Source: CAYVQA01 sp045119035
GTDB lineage: Bacteria > Bacillota_I > Bacilli_A > ML615J-28 > CAG-313
DNA length: 25,412 bases
Direction: 5' to 3'
Assembly (NCBI GenBank): GCA_045119035.1
Contig: JBGVCU010000005.1
Coordinates: 1 to 25,412, forward strand
In this document: positions 1-6,226 of the stretch, in pieces
Layout of the letters: every line of letters begins with the position of its first letter
Numbering within the stretch: position 1 is the first letter of the stretch
Program-made: the position numbers and the translations under genes
The notes under the pieces: generated by a model
The model's input: the letters and a program-made list of their open reading frames with translations, nothing else
Told to the model about the DNA's origin: nothing
The model's database searches: none

Positions 1-2
1 AA

Positions 3-773
3 GAAGCTGAAGCTTCAATCACTGGATATGACTTAGAACTTGCTCGTCAATTATTAACTGAAGCTTATAACGAAACAGTTGAAGCAGGATTAATGAAAGA
101 AACTGATAAAGTTGAAATTACATTCGGTACTTCAGTTCTTAACGAAGTTGTTAACCGTCGTCATAACTACGTTAAAGCTGCATGGGAAGAATTAGCTGTT
201 GGTACTCCTCTTGAAGGAAGATTAGTATTCTCACCTGATTTAGAAGCTGGTGACAAATGGGCAAATGACTTCCGTGCTGGTAAATATGATGTATGTATGG
301 GTGGATGGTCAGGAGCTGCTTGGGATCCAGGTTACTTCCTATTAGTTTACCTTTCTCCAGATTACATGTATTCAACTGCATGGGATACTTCATCAGTAGA
401 TATGGAATTCACTATGGTTGGTGTTGCTGAAGATGGTGGAGATATCACTGATACAATGTCATTAATGGATTGGTATGATTGCTTAAATGGTGCTACAGGT
501 GCTAAATATGACTTCAGTGCTAACGCATTAGAACAATCACAAAGATTACAATTAATCGCTGCATTAGAAAAACAAGTATTACAAGTTTACTATACAGTTC
601 CTCTATATAACTCATTCGGTGTAAGGTTAATTTCTTATAAATTAGACTACATCACTTATGAATACAATACATTCATGGGTTACGGTGGAATTAAGTATAC
701 AAAATTTAATTATTCTGATGATGCATGGGAAGAATTAGTAAAGTATGAAGGAGTTTTAAATTATAAACAATAA
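3..773 (+). CDS. Oligopeptide ABC transporter substrate-binding protein, C-terminal part (5' truncated by window edge)
   Basis: The reading frame is open from the first bases of the window, so this is the last 256 codons of a longer gene and not a small gene starting at the ATG at position 93. The residues resemble the C-terminal lobe of family 5 extracellular solute-binding proteins (OppA/DppA type): a helix ending in a RQLLTEAY-like segment, a VEITFGTS strand, a KAAWEELAV helix, then FRAGKYDVCMGGWSGAAWDP, which matches the family's 'xyDi...gW.a.y.DP' region, and a late VLQVYYTVPLY segment. Such lipoproteins capture peptides outside the membrane and hand them to an ABC permease. The signal peptide and lipobox would lie upstream. 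Codon use is richer in C-ending codons (TTC, AAC, GAC) than in the next genes, which suggests high expression. Followed by a strong terminator, so it is the last gene of its unit. Family assignment is good; the exact ligand cannot be told. Confidence 0.85.
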   Translation, partial: EAEASITGYDLELARQLLTEAYNETVEAGLMKETDKVEITFGTSVLNEVVNRRHNYVKAAWEELAVGTPLEGRLVFSPDLEAGDKWANDFRAGKYDVCMGGWSGAAWDPGYFLLVYLSPDYMYSTAWDTSSVDMEFTMVGVAEDGGDITDTMSLMDWYDCLNGATGAKYDFSANALEQSQRLQLIAALEKQVLQVYYTVPLYNSFGVRLISYKLDYITYEYNTFMGYGGIKYTKFNYSDDAWEELVKYEGVLNYKQ

Positions 774-820
774 TATAAATATATAATATCCTAGATTATA
801 TTTCAATTTTAAAATAAACT

Positions 821-880
821 AAAAAAAACACATTAGATAAGTAATTTGATATTGATTACTTGAAGCCTAATGTGTTTTTT
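821..880 (+). terminator. Long-stem terminator after the binding-protein gene
   Basis: An outer stem of 14 pairs (AAAAAACACATTAG at 823-836 with CTAATGTGTTTTTT at 867-880) is stacked near an inner stem of 7 pairs (AAGTAAT at 839-845 with ATTACTT at 855-861). The A-run on the left and T-run on the right make it a potential terminator on both strands. It closes the transport gene. Confidence 0.85.
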
Positions 881-1235
881 ATAATATAAATACAAGGACA
901 AAATTAACTCATAAAACATAATAAGACACATCTGTATTCAAAGTTGTCAAATATAAGATATGTAAGTTTATAACATTTTGTTTATATTATATTTAGTCTA
1001 TTGATGTTTTTTATATTTTTACTAAAGATGAGGGAAAATATATATGTGAAATTAATGATATGTTTGGTAAACCTAAAATAGTTAATAAAATGTGCAGTTT
1101 AATTGATCTATCATTTGTTTTATATACAGTTCAAAAAATAGTTAGTAACGTATGTTTTTCAAAAAAAACGTTGATTTTGCAATTAGATTAAGTATAGGAT
1201 TTTAAACATATTGTATAAAATTTTTTATTTTAATT
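881..1235. other. AT-rich intergenic stretch, possible dead reading frame at 997-1194
   Basis: There is no convincing gene here. One plus-strand frame is open from 997 to a TAA at 1192-1194, about 65 codons (SIDVFYIFTKDEG..., then EINDMFGKPKIVNK). It has protein-like composition but no start codon with a ribosome binding site, and a TAG just before it. I do not recognise the family. It sits next to a decayed transposase, so it may be another gene remnant. No RNA fold or clear promoter was seen. Confidence 0.3.
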
Positions 1236-1480
1236 AACCAAAATAATATAATTCAACTATATCTTCCCAAAAATTTAATGTTAATAACGGTTCTATTGAT
1301 TTTTTTATATATTAATCTGAAAGAATTTATTTAACTAGAACTTTGAAATTTAAAGATATAGATGACATAATATTAAAATTTATATTATATTTAAATAATG
1401 AAAGAGTATAAAAAAATAATGACCAAATTACACTTAAATTTTGGAATCAAATTTTTATAGTGTTTTTTAAGCTGATATAG
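1236..1480 (+). pseudogene. Decayed IS3-family transposase (OrfB C-terminal remnant)
   Basis: Read in two frames, the translation follows the C-terminal third of IS3/IS150-type OrfB. NQNNIIQ at 1236-1256 corresponds to the 'NNIIQSMSRKGN' segment. After a frame slip near 1271 comes NVNNGSIDFF (1277-1306), matching the 'DNxxIESFF' segment that carries the last catalytic acidic residue of the DDE triad (here D in place of E). SERIYLTRTLKFKDIDDII and FILYLNNERV follow, matching the 'LKSExIY...yI.yYNnxRiQ' end. In-frame TAA codons stand where the family has Lys (1313-1315) and Gln (1409-1411), both single-base changes from AAA and CAA. No terminal inverted repeats or target duplications were recognised. 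The gene is clearly non-functional. Confidence is in the family, not the subgroup. Confidence 0.65.
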
Positions 1481-1609
1481 TTTTTCAAAAGGGTTTTAGT
1501 GCTATTTTTTGTTTATTTAGTTTTTTGTTAAAAAGTAATTTATTTAACACCTTTAATATCATTATATAAATTATTTTTATCACTTAGAACAATTTTTGAA
1601 TATAATATA

Positions 1610-2458
1610 ATGAGGAATGATATTATTAATAATATACTTGATTTAATAGGAGATACACCATTATATAAGATTGTTGATGATGAAAATAAAATATATTTAA
1701 AACTTGAAAAATTTAATTTATCAGGAAGTATTAAGGATAGAGCTGCAAAAGAAATCATTATTGATTATATTGAAAAAAAACAAAACCAATATAATGGAAT
1801 AATCTGTGTTACAAGTTTTAATTTAGGTTTAAGTTTAGCTACTTTATGTGAATATTATAATATAAATCTTATTTTATTAATGAATAATAAAAAAGATTAT
1901 ATTAAAATGAAATATTTTAATAATCTAAAAGTTAAAATTTTAAATTACTCATCTAAAACATATACTGATTTAAATATAATTGCAGACTCTTTATCAAAGA
2001 GACTTAATTTTTATAATGTTAATCAATTTAAAAATGATTTAAACATCAAAGCTAATGTAATATTAGCTAGTGAAATAAATAAAGATTTAAAATGCTTTCC
2101 TGATTATATTTTCTGTGGTATAGGAAGTGGTGGTACTTTAGGGGGATTAAAGAAGTATTTTGATCATGATACAACTTTTGTTGGAGTTACATCTATAGAT
2201 AATGATAATATTGCTGGTTTTAATTCAGAGTTTATTCCTTATAATATAGAAAATATTAATTTTAATTTAATTAAAGTTAGTTACATAGATGCATTATATT
2301 ATCAAAAAGTTTTAGTTAAAAAATACGGTATTAGCGTTGGTTTATCAACTGGAGCAATTTTTTATTCAATAAATAAATTTATTAAAGATTTTAAAATTAA
2401 AGATAAAATATTTGTATGTATTGCTCCTGATGGAATGGATCGATATTTAGATGAATAA
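1610..2458 (+). CDS. Cysteine synthase-like PLP-dependent enzyme (O-acetylserine sulfhydrylase family), divergent
   Basis: This 282-residue protein has the fold-type II PLP layout of CysK. ILDLIGDTPLYK opens it; GSIKDR carries the presumed PLP lysine (K42). GIGSGGT (170-176) is the phosphate-binding loop, GLSTGA (244-249) holds the serine that contacts the pyridine nitrogen, and APDG lies near the end. Family members make cysteine from O-acetylserine and sulfide in the cytosol. The asparagine/substrate loop, usually TSGNTG, reads TSFNLG (68-73), and the 'TTGPEI' region is not conserved. It is also about 25 residues shorter than typical CysK. The next gene, cysE-like, overlaps it by 8 bases and makes the CysE substrate link likely. 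The ATG at 1610 is the first in the frame but has no ribosome binding site before it, so the start is uncertain. The gene is far more AT-rich than most neighbours. A different beta-replacement activity is possible. Confidence 0.75.
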   Translation: MRNDIINNILDLIGDTPLYKIVDDENKIYLKLEKFNLSGSIKDRAAKEIIIDYIEKKQNQYNGIICVTSFNLGLSLATLCEYYNINLILLMNNKKDYIKMKYFNNLKVKILNYSSKTYTDLNIIADSLSKRLNFYNVNQFKNDLNIKANVILASEINKDLKCFPDYIFCGIGSGGTLGGLKKYFDHDTTFVGVTSIDNDNIAGFNSEFIPYNIENINFNLIKVSYIDALYYQKVLVKKYGISVGLSTGAIFYSINKFIKDFKIKDKIFVCIAPDGMDRYLDE

Positions 2459-3059
2459 AAGACTTAAGAGAATAACTAGATATTTAAAAATATATGAGAA
2501 ATTAGTTTATAAATTTCTTATTAAAAATAGTATTGATTCAAATAAAATAATATATTTAACAAAAAAATTTAAAGTAGATTATTATAGCATATTAATTATA
2601 TTAAAAGATATAAAAAAAGACTACAATTTTTTTAAAACAAGTGATAAAGCATTAAAAGACTACAATGAAATTATTGTTTTAAATTCATTTAAAGCCATTA
2701 TGTATTATAGATTAAGTCATTTACTTTATGTTTATCAAGATTTTTTGATGGCTAGATTTATTTCAGAAATTTCTCATTCATTTTCTCAAATTGATATACA
2801 CCCTGGGGCAATTATTAGTAGTCCTTTTTATATAGATCATGGAACAGGAATTGTAATTGGGGAAACTTGTATAATAGGTAAATTTGTTAAGTTATATCAT
2901 GGTGTAACTTTAGGAGCTAGACTTACTCCAAATGAGAATAAATTAAAAAGACATCCTACTATATGTGATAATGTGACAATATATTGTAATAGTAGTATAT
3001 TTGGAAATATCAAGATATTTAATGATACAATTATTAAATCTCATTCTATAATAAAATAG
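2451..3059 (+). CDS. cysE: Serine O-acetyltransferase-like protein, C-terminally short
   Basis: This 202-residue protein is expected to acetylate serine with acetyl-CoA, the first step of cysteine synthesis. A helical N-terminus (about 1-110) is followed by left-handed beta-helix hexapeptide repeats. D115-I-H117 and the IDH motif with H130 match the catalytic Asp/His spacing of CysE (15 residues). GETC, KLYHGVTLGA and KRHPTI (H168) are also typical. The protein stops at SHSIIK, just before the usual 'VPxxxxxxGxPAR' coil and C-terminal tail. The stop codon lies inside a terminator hairpin, so this end is the real one and not a local frameshift. Its ATG overlaps the preceding stop by 8 bases (ATGAATAA), which implies translational coupling. 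Composition is extremely AT-rich like the gene before it. Family call is firm; activity is likely because the catalytic residues are kept. Confidence 0.85.
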   Translation: MNKRLKRITRYLKIYEKLVYKFLIKNSIDSNKIIYLTKKFKVDYYSILIILKDIKKDYNFFKTSDKALKDYNEIIVLNSFKAIMYYRLSHLLYVYQDFLMARFISEISHSFSQIDIHPGAIISSPFYIDHGTGIVIGETCIIGKFVKLYHGVTLGARLTPNENKLKRHPTICDNVTIYCNSSIFGNIKIFNDTIIKSHSIIK

Positions 3060-3087
3060 CTCAAAGAAAATCTTTGAGCTATTTTTT
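3053..3087. terminator. Bidirectional terminator between convergent cysE and regulator genes
   Basis: A perfect 15-pair stem (AAAATAGCTCAAAGA at 3053-3067 with TCTTTGAGCTATTTT at 3071-3085) with an AAA loop, followed by T's and preceded by A's. The TAG stop of cysE (3057-3059) lies in the left arm. The stop of the minus-strand regulator (3079-3081) lies in the right arm, so one hairpin ends both genes. Confidence 0.9.
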
Positions 3088-3459
3088 CATTATATTCATT
3101 TCGTAAAATTCTTTTAATTTATTAAAAGACTCTTCACTTAAATCATGTTCTAATTTACATGCATCAATTAGCGCAACATCTTTTGCAACACCTAAAGAAA
3201 TTAAAAAAGATGAAATTACTTGATGTTTATCTAATACATTTGTTGCAATTTTTAATCCTTCTTGAGTAAATTCAATATTTCCTGTTTGAGAATTTACGTT
3301 AATTAATCCTTTTGTTTTTAATTTTTTTAAGGCTATACTTACACTTGGTTTTGAAAAACTCATTTCATTAGCTATATCAATTGCTCTTACAAGAGGCATT
3401 TTATTTTTTAATATAAGAATAGTTTCTAAGTAGTCTTCACTTGATGCTCGGTTGTTCAT
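3079..3459 (-). CDS. DtxR/MntR-family metal-dependent transcriptional regulator
   Basis: A 126-residue protein with an N-terminal winged helix (SSEDYLETIL, then VRAIDIANEMSFSKPSVSIA as the recognition region) and a short metal-binding/dimerisation domain. Candidate metal ligands are D9, E12, H79, C101, E104 and H105. In MntR the residue matching C101 is Glu, whereas DtxR and IdeR have Cys, which fits iron sensing. There is no C-terminal SH3-like domain, so the build is MntR-like, slightly shorter than the usual 140 or so residues. It is transcribed divergently from feoA-feoB and is the obvious candidate to repress them when ferrous iron is plentiful, binding the palindromes at 3582-3597 and 3872-3887. 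An AGGAGG site (3466-3471, minus strand) precedes the ATG. Family assignment is firm; the metal and targets are inferred. Confidence 0.88.
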   Translation of the reverse strand: MNNRASSEDYLETILILKNKMPLVRAIDIANEMSFSKPSVSIALKKLKTKGLINVNSQTGNIEFTQEGLKIATNVLDKHQVISSFLISLGVAKDVALIDACKLEHDLSEESFNKLKEFYEMNIMKK

Positions 3460-3483
3460 ATTATACCTCCTGTATTTTTTCTT

Positions 3484-3512
3484 ATTGTATCATATTAAAT
3501 CTAATTAATCAA
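3484..3512 (-). promoter_or_regulatory. Promoter of the DtxR/MntR-type regulator
   Basis: On the minus strand TTGATT (3507-3512) and TACAAT (3484-3489) are separated by 17 bases, 25 bases upstream of the start codon. No copy of the feo palindrome lies in it. Confidence 0.6.
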
Positions 3513-3550
3513 GATATATGATAAAGGATAATTTTATGAAAGTAAAAATA

Positions 3551-3579
3551 TTGACAAAGAATAAAAAATATTGTATAAT
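3551..3579 (+). promoter_or_regulatory. Promoter of the feo operon
   Basis: A consensus sigma-70 promoter: TTGACA (3551-3556), 17-base spacer, TATAAT (3574-3579). The expected start point falls inside the palindrome that follows, which suits repression by a bound regulator. Confidence 0.85.
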
Positions 3580-3581
3580 TA

Positions 3582-3597
3582 GTTAGTTGTGACTAAC
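3582..3597 (+). promoter_or_regulatory. Candidate metal-regulator operator upstream of feoA
   Basis: The palindrome GTTAGT-TGTG-ACTAAC begins three bases after the -10 box and covers the likely transcription start. Its half-site GTTAG resembles the half-site of DtxR-type boxes, but the spacing differs from the corynebacterial box. A nearly identical copy lies before feoB. Binding by the divergent regulator is inferred. Confidence 0.65.
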
Positions 3598-3620
3598 CGT
3601 ATGGTTTTAGGAGGTCATTT

Positions 3621-3839
3621 ATGAATTTAACACAATGTGAAATAGGGCATGATTATGTCGTTAAAAATATTAATATTATAGATGAAGAGCTAAGAAATTT
3701 CTTATTTACATTAGGATGTTATGGAGGAGAAACAATTACTTTAATCTATAAGTCAAAAAAGAATTATATTCTAGCTATTAAAGATAGTAGATATAGCATT
3801 GATTCAAATCTAGCATCTTTAATTGAAGTTAGTTGTTAA
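3621..3839 (+). CDS. feoA: Ferrous iron transport protein A
   Basis: A 72-residue protein with the FeoA SH3-like fold pattern: NLTQCEIGHDYVVKNI at the start, the LRNFLFTLGCYGGETITLI segment (family 'r.rL..lGl..Gt.v.v') and a closing strand with S..IA-like LASLIEV. FeoA is a small cytosolic partner of the FeoB iron permease and is thought to help its function. The gene directly follows a strong promoter and palindromic operator; GGAGG at 3611-3615 lies 5 bases before the ATG. feoB follows 61 bases later with its own copy of the operator. Length and position fit FeoA well. Confidence 0.88.
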   Translation: MNLTQCEIGHDYVVKNINIIDEELRNFLFTLGCYGGETITLIYKSKKNYILAIKDSRYSIDSNLASLIEVSC

Positions 3840-3860
3840 TTTTTAAGCAACTATTTATTT

Positions 3861-3887
3861 TTGTATATCTAGTTAGTTATAACTAAC
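3861..3887 (+). promoter_or_regulatory. Second copy of the feo promoter-operator module, before feoB
   Basis: The palindrome GTTAGT-TATA-ACTAAC (3872-3887) with the sequence before it matches 3571-3597 at 23 of 27 positions in the same arrangement. The -10-like part has drifted to TATATC and there is no good -35 box, so promoter activity is doubtful. The operator arms themselves are perfectly conserved, which suggests that regulator binding here is selected. Confidence 0.6.
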
Positions 3888-3900
3888 ATGGGAGGAAAAT

Positions 3901-5910
3901 ATGAGAATCGCGTTAACAGGAAATCCAAATAGTGGAAAAACTACAATGTATAATGCTTTAACTGGTCAAAATGAAAAAATAGGAAATTGGGCAGGTGTTA
4001 CTGTTGAGAAAAAAGAACATAAAATTAAAAAATATTATTTAAATAATGAAGTAAATGAAATTACAGTTGTTGATTTACCTGGAGCATATTCAATGTCTCC
4101 ATTTACAAGTGAAGAATCAATTACAAGTAACTTTATTAAGTCGGAAAATTTAGATGTAATTATAAATATTGTTGATATCACAAATTTAAGTAGAAGTCTA
4201 TTTTTTACAACACAATTATTAGAACTTGGTATTCCAATGGTTATTGCATTAAATAAGACTGATTTAAATAATAAAAAGGGAAATAAGGTTGATGTAGAAA
4301 AATTAAGTGAATTACTAAATTGTCCTGTAATTGAAACAGTTTCTATTAATAAAAAAGGCTTAAAACCTTTAATTGATTGTGCTATAAAAAATATGAATAA
4401 TCTACCAGTTGCTTCTTTTAAACAAGACTATTTATTAAATATTACTAAGGAAGAATCAGAAATTAACGATAAGAAAAGATATGAATTTGTTGATTCTGTT
4501 GTAAAAAGTGTAGAAAATAGAAAAGTATTAACTAAAACACTAAATAGACAAGATAAACTTGATGCATTATTAGTCAATAAATGGATTGGTATTCCTGTTT
4601 TTGCTGTAGTAATGTTTTTAGTATTTTTCATATCTCAATCTACTGTTGGTACATGGATTGCAGATTTATTTGTTGGGGTGTTGGAAAAAGGTCAAGAGGC
4701 TTTAGCTTCATTATTATCTGATTCAACTACAGGTGAATTAAGTATTTGGGGATCAATTTTAGTTGATGGTGTAGTTGGTGGTTTAATTGCTGTTGTAGGA
4801 TTTTTACCGCTTGTAATGGTAATGTATTTTTTAATTGCCTTACTTGAAGATTGTGGATATATGTCAAGAGTATCTGTTGTTCTTGATCCAATATTTAAAA
4901 AAGTTGGTTTATCTGGAAAATCAGTTATTCCTTTTATTATAGGAACAGGATGTGCAATTCCTGGTGTAATGGCTTGTCGTACTATTAAAGATGAAAAGGA
5001 ACGACGTACAACTGCAATGTTAGCTCCATTTATGCCATGTGGTGCAAAACTTCCAGTAATATCATTATTTGCTGGTGTATTTTTCTCAGATTCAATTTGG
5101 GTTGGTCCACTTATGTATTTTGTTGGATTAATTATAATTTTCTTATGTGCATTATTAATTAATTCAATAAATAACTATAAAGCGAAAAAAACATTCTTTA
5201 TTATGGAACTTCCAGAATATAAAACTCCAAGTATAATGAAAGCATCTCATGCGATGTTAGAACGTGGATGGGGGTATATTGTAAAAGCAGGTACTATTAT
5301 TTTAGTATGTAATTTTGCTATTCATATGATGAAAACATTTGGATGGAATGAAAATGGATTCGGCATTGTAGAAGCTGATCAATCAATTTTATATTATGTT
5401 TCACAACCATTTGCTTATATTATTGCACCTATTATTGGTGTTGTTGCATGGCAATTTGCTGCTGCAGCTTTTACTGGATTTATTGCAAAGGAAAATGTTG
5501 TTGGTACTATTGCTGTATGTTTCTTATTAACTGATTTTATTGATGCAGAAGGTTTAGAATTAATTGGTGGATCAAGTGTGGTTGCCGCAACAATGGGAAT
5601 TACAAAAGCAGCTGCACTTGCTTATCTAATGTTTAATTTATTTACACCACCATGCTTTGCTGCAATTGGTGCAATGAATTCAGAAATTAAATCAAAGAAG
5701 TGGTTATTTGCAGGAATTGGTTTACAATTTGTTGTTGGATTTACTGTATCATTTATTGTATTTTTCTTCGGATCTTTAATTGCTAAAACATCATTAGGTG
5801 AATCGTGGATGTGGATTCTTGGTTGGATTATGATAATTGTTTTTGCTATTATAATTGCAACTATAATCATTAATAATAGAAAACAAAATAAGGTAATGAA
5901 AAATGTTTAA
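3901..5910 (+). CDS. feoB: Ferrous iron transport protein B (GTP-gated Fe2+ permease)
   Basis: A 669-residue inner-membrane permease for ferrous iron. The N-terminal G domain shows GNPNSGKTT (G1, 7-15), GVTVE (G2 area, 32-36), DLPG (G3, 58-61) and NKTD (G4, 118-121), followed by a linker to about residue 225. The membrane part follows with two Gate repeats, including GTGCAIPGVMACRT and PFMPCGAKLPV, whose cysteines are typical of the iron path, and several hydrophobic helices to the C-terminus. GGGAGG (3890-3895) sits 5 bases before the ATG. It is slightly shorter than the about 770 residues of E. coli FeoB, as is common in low-GC Gram-positives. It follows feoA and overlaps the small Cys-rich gene by 8 bases. 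Regulation by iron through the upstream palindromes is likely. Confidence 0.96.
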   Translation: MRIALTGNPNSGKTTMYNALTGQNEKIGNWAGVTVEKKEHKIKKYYLNNEVNEITVVDLPGAYSMSPFTSEESITSNFIKSENLDVIINIVDITNLSRSLFFTTQLLELGIPMVIALNKTDLNNKKGNKVDVEKLSELLNCPVIETVSINKKGLKPLIDCAIKNMNNLPVASFKQDYLLNITKEESEINDKKRYEFVDSVVKSVENRKVLTKTLNRQDKLDALLVNKWIGIPVFAVVMFLVFFISQSTVGTWIADLFVGVLEKGQEALASLLSDSTTGELSIWGSILVDGVVGGLIAVVGFLPLVMVMYFLIALLEDCGYMSRVSVVLDPIFKKVGLSGKSVIPFIIGTGCAIPGVMACRTIKDEKERRTTAMLAPFMPCGAKLPVISLFAGVFFSDSIWVGPLMYFVGLIIIFLCALLINSINNYKAKKTFFIMELPEYKTPSIMKASHAMLERGWGYIVKAGTIILVCNFAIHMMKTFGWNENGFGIVEADQSILYYVSQPFAYIIAPIIGVVAWQFAAAAFTGFIAKENVVGTIAVCFLLTDFIDAEGLELIGGSSVVAATMGITKAAALAYLMFNLFTPPCFAAIGAMNSEIKSKKWLFAGIGLQFVVGFTVSFIVFFFGSLIAKTSLGESWMWILGWIMIIVFAIIIATIIINNRKQNKVMKNV

Positions 5911-6079
5911 TGTTATACTAAGTTCTTTTGTAAAAGATTTAATTTCTATAATTATTATATTATTATTAATAGTTCCAGGTATTATTTATATTATAAGATC
6001 AAAAAAACAAGGAAAAAAATGCATAGGATGTCCATATAGTAAGTCATGCAATAAAAACAAAAATAAATGTAAAAATTAG
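5903..6079 (+). CDS. FeoB-associated Cys-rich membrane protein
   Basis: A 58-residue protein too short for many gene finders. It has one hydrophobic helix (about residues 12-31, rich in Ile and Leu), a basic stretch, then KKCIGCPYSKSCNK and a final KCKN, giving four cysteines (40, 43, 49, 56) in a C-x2-C-x5-C-x6-C pattern. This is the layout of the small proteins often encoded right after feoB and named FeoB-associated Cys-rich membrane proteins. Its ATG overlaps the feoB stop by 8 bases (ATGTTTAA), so it is probably translationally coupled. The cysteines could bind iron at the inner membrane face, but the role is not established. A strong terminator follows at once. Confidence 0.85.
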   Translation: MFNVILSSFVKDLISIIIILLLIVPGIIYIIRSKKQGKKCIGCPYSKSCNKNKNKCKN

Positions 6080-6088
6080 TTAAATTAG

Positions 6089-6132
6089 TAGTCATAAAGT
6101 CATTTTAATGAATGATTTTATGACTATTTTTT
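6089..6132 (+). terminator. Terminator of the feo operon
   Basis: A 16-pair stem with one G-T wobble (6089-6104 with 6111-6126), loop TTAATG, followed by six T's (6127-6132). Confidence 0.9.
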
Positions 6133-6167
6133 AGTTTATGAAAGTGCTTTTTTTAAGTTTTAATTAC

Positions 6168-6196
6168 TTGTATTTTTTGAGGTTTTATGGTATAAT
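6168..6196 (+). promoter_or_regulatory. Promoter of tex
   Basis: TTGTAT (6168-6173), 17-base spacer, TATAAT (6191-6196), ending about 30 bases before the start codon. Confidence 0.65.
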
Positions 6197-6216
6197 TATT
6201 AAGATTTATATCAATT

Positions 6217-6221
6217 GGAGG
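6217..6221 (+). promoter_or_regulatory. Ribosome binding site fixing the tex start
   Basis: GGAGG, 5 bases before the ATG at 6227. A longer frame starting at the TTG of 6215 would begin inside this site, so the ATG is the start. Confidence 0.85.
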
Positions 6222-6226
6222 ACCAC

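Noticed and set aside
93..773. A separate 226-residue gene starting at the ATG of position 93
   Set aside because: The same frame is open and family-like from base 3, so this is the middle of a longer gene cut by the window edge.
1480..1609. Cysteine T-box or SAM riboswitch before the cysteine genes
   Set aside because: No T-box sequence, specifier-loop structure or SAM-type conserved core could be found in this AT-rich stretch.
1540..1758. Minus-strand open frame of 72 codons over the start of the cysteine synthase-like gene
   Set aside because: Low-complexity antisense frame typical of AT-rich coding sequence; no ribosome binding site or family resemblance. Similar antisense frames at 172-393, 4428-4631, 5622-5870, 7708-7974, 21218-21409, 21446-21697, 23715-23900 and 24881-25150 were rejected for the same reason.
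3059..3110. A frameshift cutting off the C-terminus of cysE
   Set aside because: No continuation of the missing coil appears in any frame after the stop; the sequence passes directly into a terminator and the next gene.
3831..3858. Possible attenuator hairpin between feoA and feoB (AGTTG ... CAACT)
   Set aside because: Only five firm pairs with bulges and no clear T-run; too weak to call.
6215..6226. TTG start for tex
   Set aside because: It would begin within the GGAGG ribosome binding site of the ATG at 6227.
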